From the NCBI RefSeq assembly GCF_024713975.1, contig NC_091104.1:16449580-16513579 (forward strand): a stretch of DNA of 64,000 nucleotides, in the 5' to 3' direction. The notes under the pieces are model-generated. The model was not told the DNA's origin, searched no databases, and worked only from the letters and a program-made list of their open reading frames with translations. The position numbers and the translations under genes are program-made. This document shows positions 60,522 through 64,000 of the stretch, piece by piece (positions within the stretch are counted from its first letter, which is position 1; each line of letters opens with the position of its first letter). The DNA is from Paralichthys olivaceus (taxonomy: Eukaryota; Chordata; Actinopteri; Pleuronectiformes; Paralichthyidae).

Positions 60522-63500
60522 TCAGGCCTCCTTCAGCAATGGCATATCTGGGGAAAAAATATAAAAAGATCTTAATCATTTTCATTTTTGCCCCCTCAAT
60601 ATTACACGTTACAGCATATGTAGGGGCGAAATGCTAAACTCTAAAGACAGTGGTGGCATGTAATAAAGTACATACATAGTTACTGTACTGAAGTACATTT
60701 TTTGTACTTTAATAAAGTAGATTTATTTTCAGCTACTTTTCACATTTGCTCTAAATATATCAGCCAATATCTTTACTTTCTACTGTACTGCATTTTTACA
60801 ATGCATATATATATATATATATCTAGTGCTGAAGTTGCATGTTGCAGCTGAACACCCCTCACCTCACCCTCTCCTTCCAAACATGAAAAATAAACTGTGG
60901 TAGCCTTTAATTGTCATAAAAACTCAAGTCTGGACTAATGTAAAAAGCATGGCGGTCTCCGTAGAGAGGGTCCCCTCAATGTAAATATAAAGTATTAAAG
61001 TATATAAAGGGCCTTTTCTGGGGTAAAGAAAACTACAATTCATACAATTTAGATGAAACCAACTAATGAAAACATCATGAAAATTATTCTACTTCTGCCA
61101 ATAGTTCCCTTTCACCTGTTTATATTTTTTGTATTTTATATTTCATGTTTAATGCTGTTTGCACGGAGAATAATAGGGAAACGCTATTTTAGTTCTCTGT
61201 ATGTCCTGCACATATGGCATTATTGATATTAAAGTTGACTTGACTTGACTTGACTTCATATGGACCTTTTACACATTCCTGCAACAGCAACACTTACTGG
61301 TGAAGCAGCAGCTGAAATAGATTTAAAATAGGCTGAGACTCTATGATGTAGTAGGCTGTTACATTAGGGAATAGGCTTCACTCTGCTAATTTTTTACCAT
61401 TGAAACATTTAGTATATTTAAAAGCAAGAACCTAGTTTTACTGAAGTAAAAGAGTTAACGTGCCACTTTTACATGAGCACATTTTTGTCTATTCATTTGT
61501 ACTTTTACTTGAGTACTTCTTCCACCACTGTCTACAGATCCGGGTTCAGATCACATTCAAAAACTACATAAGACAAATTATCCATTTAAATAATAATAAT
61601 TTAAAAGACAGTCAGAGGATATTTAATGTGCATATCTGTACTTTACACCAAACATGATACAGTGTGGGGTCTTTAATTAAAAGAACTGTATATGTAGAGG
61701 GTTTTACCATCAGAGTAGTCCATTTCAGAGTCCAGAGACAGGTTGTGTTGATCGCTGCCTGCAGGCGTCCGTCTTTGTGGGGATGACGGAGCTGTATCAC
61801 CTGCGTGCTCCAGAACCCAAGTGGAGGGTGAGGTCGAGGGTGAGGGTGATGAGGAAGATGAGGATGGTGGTACAGGGTGGACCACAGCCATCTCTGAATG
61901 TTGCTGTTTGAGGGATGAAGGCCTAGAGGGGCCAGCCTCTGGCGCTGTGGCGTGCTGACCCTCAGATAGCACGATTTGGACTCGAGACTCAGAGCTGAGG
62001 GCTGAAGCTGAGGCTCCACTGCTGGTAACGGCCTCTTCATACGACGGCAGAGTCACCTGGACACCTTCCACCATGATGGACACGGGCTGGCCGGACACAC
62101 CGGGATCACGTCTAGATGTGAAGAGCGAGGATAAAGTTTAAATCTGCCAACCTCTGTTACTTTTAATAGTTCCTTGGATGTAAAAGCATACAGTGTCAGT
62201 TATAAAATACTGGTAGTGAAGAAACTCACCGATGGAGGGACTTCAGTTTTGGCTGTAAAAGTACAAACAGCACCACGAGGAGCAGGATGAGGGCCACTGA
62301 GCTGGCAGTGGATGCCACTATGGACAAGGCGGGCATCCCAAGTGGTAAAGGGTCTCGGTCTATGAGACATGAACAACTTATAATCTGAACAGAATTTTAT
62401 AATTATCTATACAATAGTTCAAATGTGTCATCTCATCTTTACCTTGATCCATGAGGCAGCTGAGCTTCATTTTACTGTCCCACTCTCCATATTGGCAGGT
62501 CAGGTATTTATAGTCCCCCTTCAGAATATAACCTTCCTCACAGAAATACTCAATCACAGTGCCATGAGAAAGTCTTTGGCATGGGGAGGGGTGGCAGGTG
62601 TAACCCCCGTTCTCTGGCTCATAGGGAGGCTGACATACTGTCCAAAGGAAAAAAAGAAATAGTAATAAATACAGTGTTAATCATTTCATTAAGCTTTTGG
62701 GCCAAGTGACAAACAGGTTAATCAACTGGCCGATTAAATGGGCTGATATCTGGCAATTTAAGATTATCGAAGCTTGTATTCCTAAGACCAATAGACAAAA
62801 GATCTAAAGACATTTGCAGACATGTATTAAAATTTAAAACAATAAGTAGAGTGCAGATCAACTTAAGTCAACGGAGGCAATTCACATTTGTTATTTACAT
62901 TTTTTTTAAGTGCATAATACCTGAATGTTAAATTAATGTTCACTAATTTTGTCTCTCATTCGTTATCATTATTAAACAGTCCTATTTTATGAGTAGTGAA
63001 TAAAATATAAAAGCATTTTAATATAACATATTAGCTGCTCTGCTAACTTATAGTTGGTACTAGCCATTGAAAAAAACCTAATTTGTCATTCAATTGGTCT
63101 AAATCTTTGTGCTGATTGGTAGATATGATTGTACCAAATAATAAGGAATTCTCCATTACACTGCGTGAATACGGCCCCATATCAGTACTGAGTATGTGCA
63201 ATAAACAAGTCAGGAAATGATTATAAAACAAATAGTCATGAGTTATATCAAAATAAAGAATAAATAATTGAATTTGAACAATTTAAAGTCAGCGTTTAGC
63301 TTCGATCTTTAAAAACCACAAGCCAAGTTAGAAAGGCTTTGTCTTTACCGTCACTGCGTAAACATCGAGGTGGTTCAGAGGACCAGTGTCCCTCTGCACT
63401 GCAGGTGAGGATGCTGGGTCCGTCTAGCAGGTAACCTGGGTCACAGTTATATTCTAGTACGGTGGCCACAGTGAAGAAGCTCCTGTTAGTTTCTGTCAGA

Positions 63501-63918
63501 TTGGTTGAGCCATGCTGCACCATGGAGGGTCTAATGCAACCTTAAAAAGGAAACATTGGAAAAATATAGTTAATATCTATTCATCTTTAATAACAAATAT
63601 ATAACTGTTTAATTGGCAGTTCATAAAAAAAGTGCTTCACATTAAAAGATAGAACAGATAAAAGAAAAAACAATGATGATGAAACTAAATGAAAATATTG
63701 TGAGGGATTGAATCTACCTTTACCTTGCTCCATGATGCAGCTGACTGGCATTAGGTTGTCCCATTTCCCATACTGACATGTACTGAATTTATAATCTGCC
63801 TTCAGAACATAACCTTCATCGCAGAAGTATTGAATCATGGAGCCATGAGAAAGTCTTCCACATGGGGAGGGGTGGCAGGTGTAGCCCCCGTTCTCTGGCC
63901 GATATGGAGCCTGGCATA
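60522..63918 (-). CDS. susd6: SUSD6 (sushi-domain membrane protein), 5' end outside window
   Basis: Exons 63918-63724, 63540-63349, 62637-62443, 62359-62230, 62111-61708 and 60547-60522 all join in frame. The first three each encode one CCP/sushi module, in phase 1 at both ends. The fourth encodes the membrane segment (SIVASTASSVALILLLVVLF, then PKLKSLHR), almost identical to human SUSD6. The fifth is a Ser/Pro-rich cytoplasmic tail with VSIMVEGVQVTLPSYEEAV (an LPSY WW-binding motif) and RVQIVLSEG. The last gives DMPLLKEA and stop, like human DIPLLKEA. Human SUSD6 has one sushi domain, so three is unusual. The signal peptide exon must lie beyond 63970; the open frame upstream of 63918 starts only at a GTG and is intron. 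SUSD6 is a p53-inducible membrane adaptor, and recent work links it to MHC-I turnover. Confidence 0.9.
60825..61120 (+). mobile_element. piggyBac-like MITE fragment
   Basis: The interior of the same family without either TIR, next to an (AT)n run at 60803-60822, within a susd6 intron. Confidence 0.55.
61130..61257 (+). mobile_element. LINE-like 3' end with TTGAC tail
   Basis: AT-rich sequence ending in attaaagttgacttgacttgacttgactt within a susd6 intron. It resembles the 3' end and short-repeat tail of a non-LTR element. Confidence 0.4.
62443..62637 (-). other. susd6: susd6 sushi module A' (CCP)
   Basis: A 195-nt phase-1 exon next to the membrane exon. Its core PENGGYTCHPSPCQRLSHG..YILKGDYKYLTC matches the single human SUSD6 sushi domain best. 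Confidence 0.85.
63349..63540 (-). other. susd6: susd6 sushi module B (CCP, divergent)
   Basis: A 192-nt phase-1 exon: GCIRPSMVQHG..VLEYNCDPGYLLDG..LTCSAEGHWSSEPPRC, a complete sushi pattern different from modules A and A'. It has NLT and NRS glycosylation sites. Confidence 0.8.
63724..63918 (-). other. susd6: susd6 sushi module A (CCP)
   Basis: A 195-nt phase-1 exon with cysteines and core PENGGYTCHPSPC..YFCDEGYVLK..TCQYGKW. It is 47/65 identical by my count to the module at 62637-62443. Confidence 0.85.
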
Positions 63919-64000
63919 CTGACCATGGACCGAAAGAAATAAAACAAATACATATTAACTCCAGTGCCACTGTTTCACTAAGGTGTCAACAGCTCATATT

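Larger units (their letters stand above)
60548..61707 (-). other. susd6 last intron
   Basis: Contains an (AT)n run (60803-60822), a piggyBac-like MITE fragment and a LINE-like tail. Nothing else recognised. Confidence 0.5.

Noticed and set aside
63919-63970. Possible signal peptide directly before susd6 module A
   Set aside because: The frame is hydrophobic but begins with GTG, not ATG, and an acceptor (ATGGTCAG) precedes module A in the same phase as the other modules, so it is read as intron.

Overview
The window is a piece of a bony-fish nuclear genome, most likely a percomorph teleost. The genes are vertebrate and split by GT-AG introns. The gene order matches human 14q23-q24 genes (SIPA1L1; GPX2-RAB15-MAX; SLC10A1-SUSD6). 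The dispersed repeats are also typical of teleosts. There is no operon, CRISPR or prokaryotic feature. I read exon limits by eye from splice sites, reading-frame phase and remembered family sequences.

Layout. (1) About 0.2-32.6 kb, minus strand: a SIPA1L1 (Rap GTPase-activating, PDZ) orthologue. Nineteen coding exons lie between 16442 and 215, and the last coiled-coil exons are off the left edge. A 5'UTR intron of about 15.5 kb leads back to a CpG-rich first exon at about 32.34-32.55 kb. (2) 34.0-35.6 kb, minus strand: gpx2, a two-exon selenoprotein with an in-frame UGA and a clear SECIS hairpin in its 3'UTR. (3) 36.2-41.1 kb, minus strand: rab15, complete in seven exons. (4) 43.4-47.7 kb, minus strand: max, the bHLH-zipper partner of MYC, complete in four exons. 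(5) 47.9-56.6 kb: gene-free and rich in mobile elements, including a 5'-truncated L1 with target-site duplications, a decayed Ty3/Gypsy pol and piggyBac-like MITEs. (6) 56.7-58.9 kb, plus strand: slc10a1 (sodium/bile-acid cotransporter), complete in five coding exons. (7) 60.2-63.9 kb, minus strand: the 3' part of susd6, with its signal-peptide exon(s) off the right edge. slc10a1 and susd6 are convergent.

The genes are not one pathway; they are neighbours kept by conserved synteny. The points most worth a second look are: a susd6 with three sushi modules, two of them near-duplicates; a 39-nt in-frame microexon after the SIPA1L1 PDZ exon; the gpx2 Sec/SECIS pair; a possible second promoter inside sipa1l1; BANP-type (TCTCGCGAGA) and E-box elements at the sipa1l1 and max promoters; and an unexplained 52-codon ORF at 33.35 kb. 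I found no convincing new biological system.
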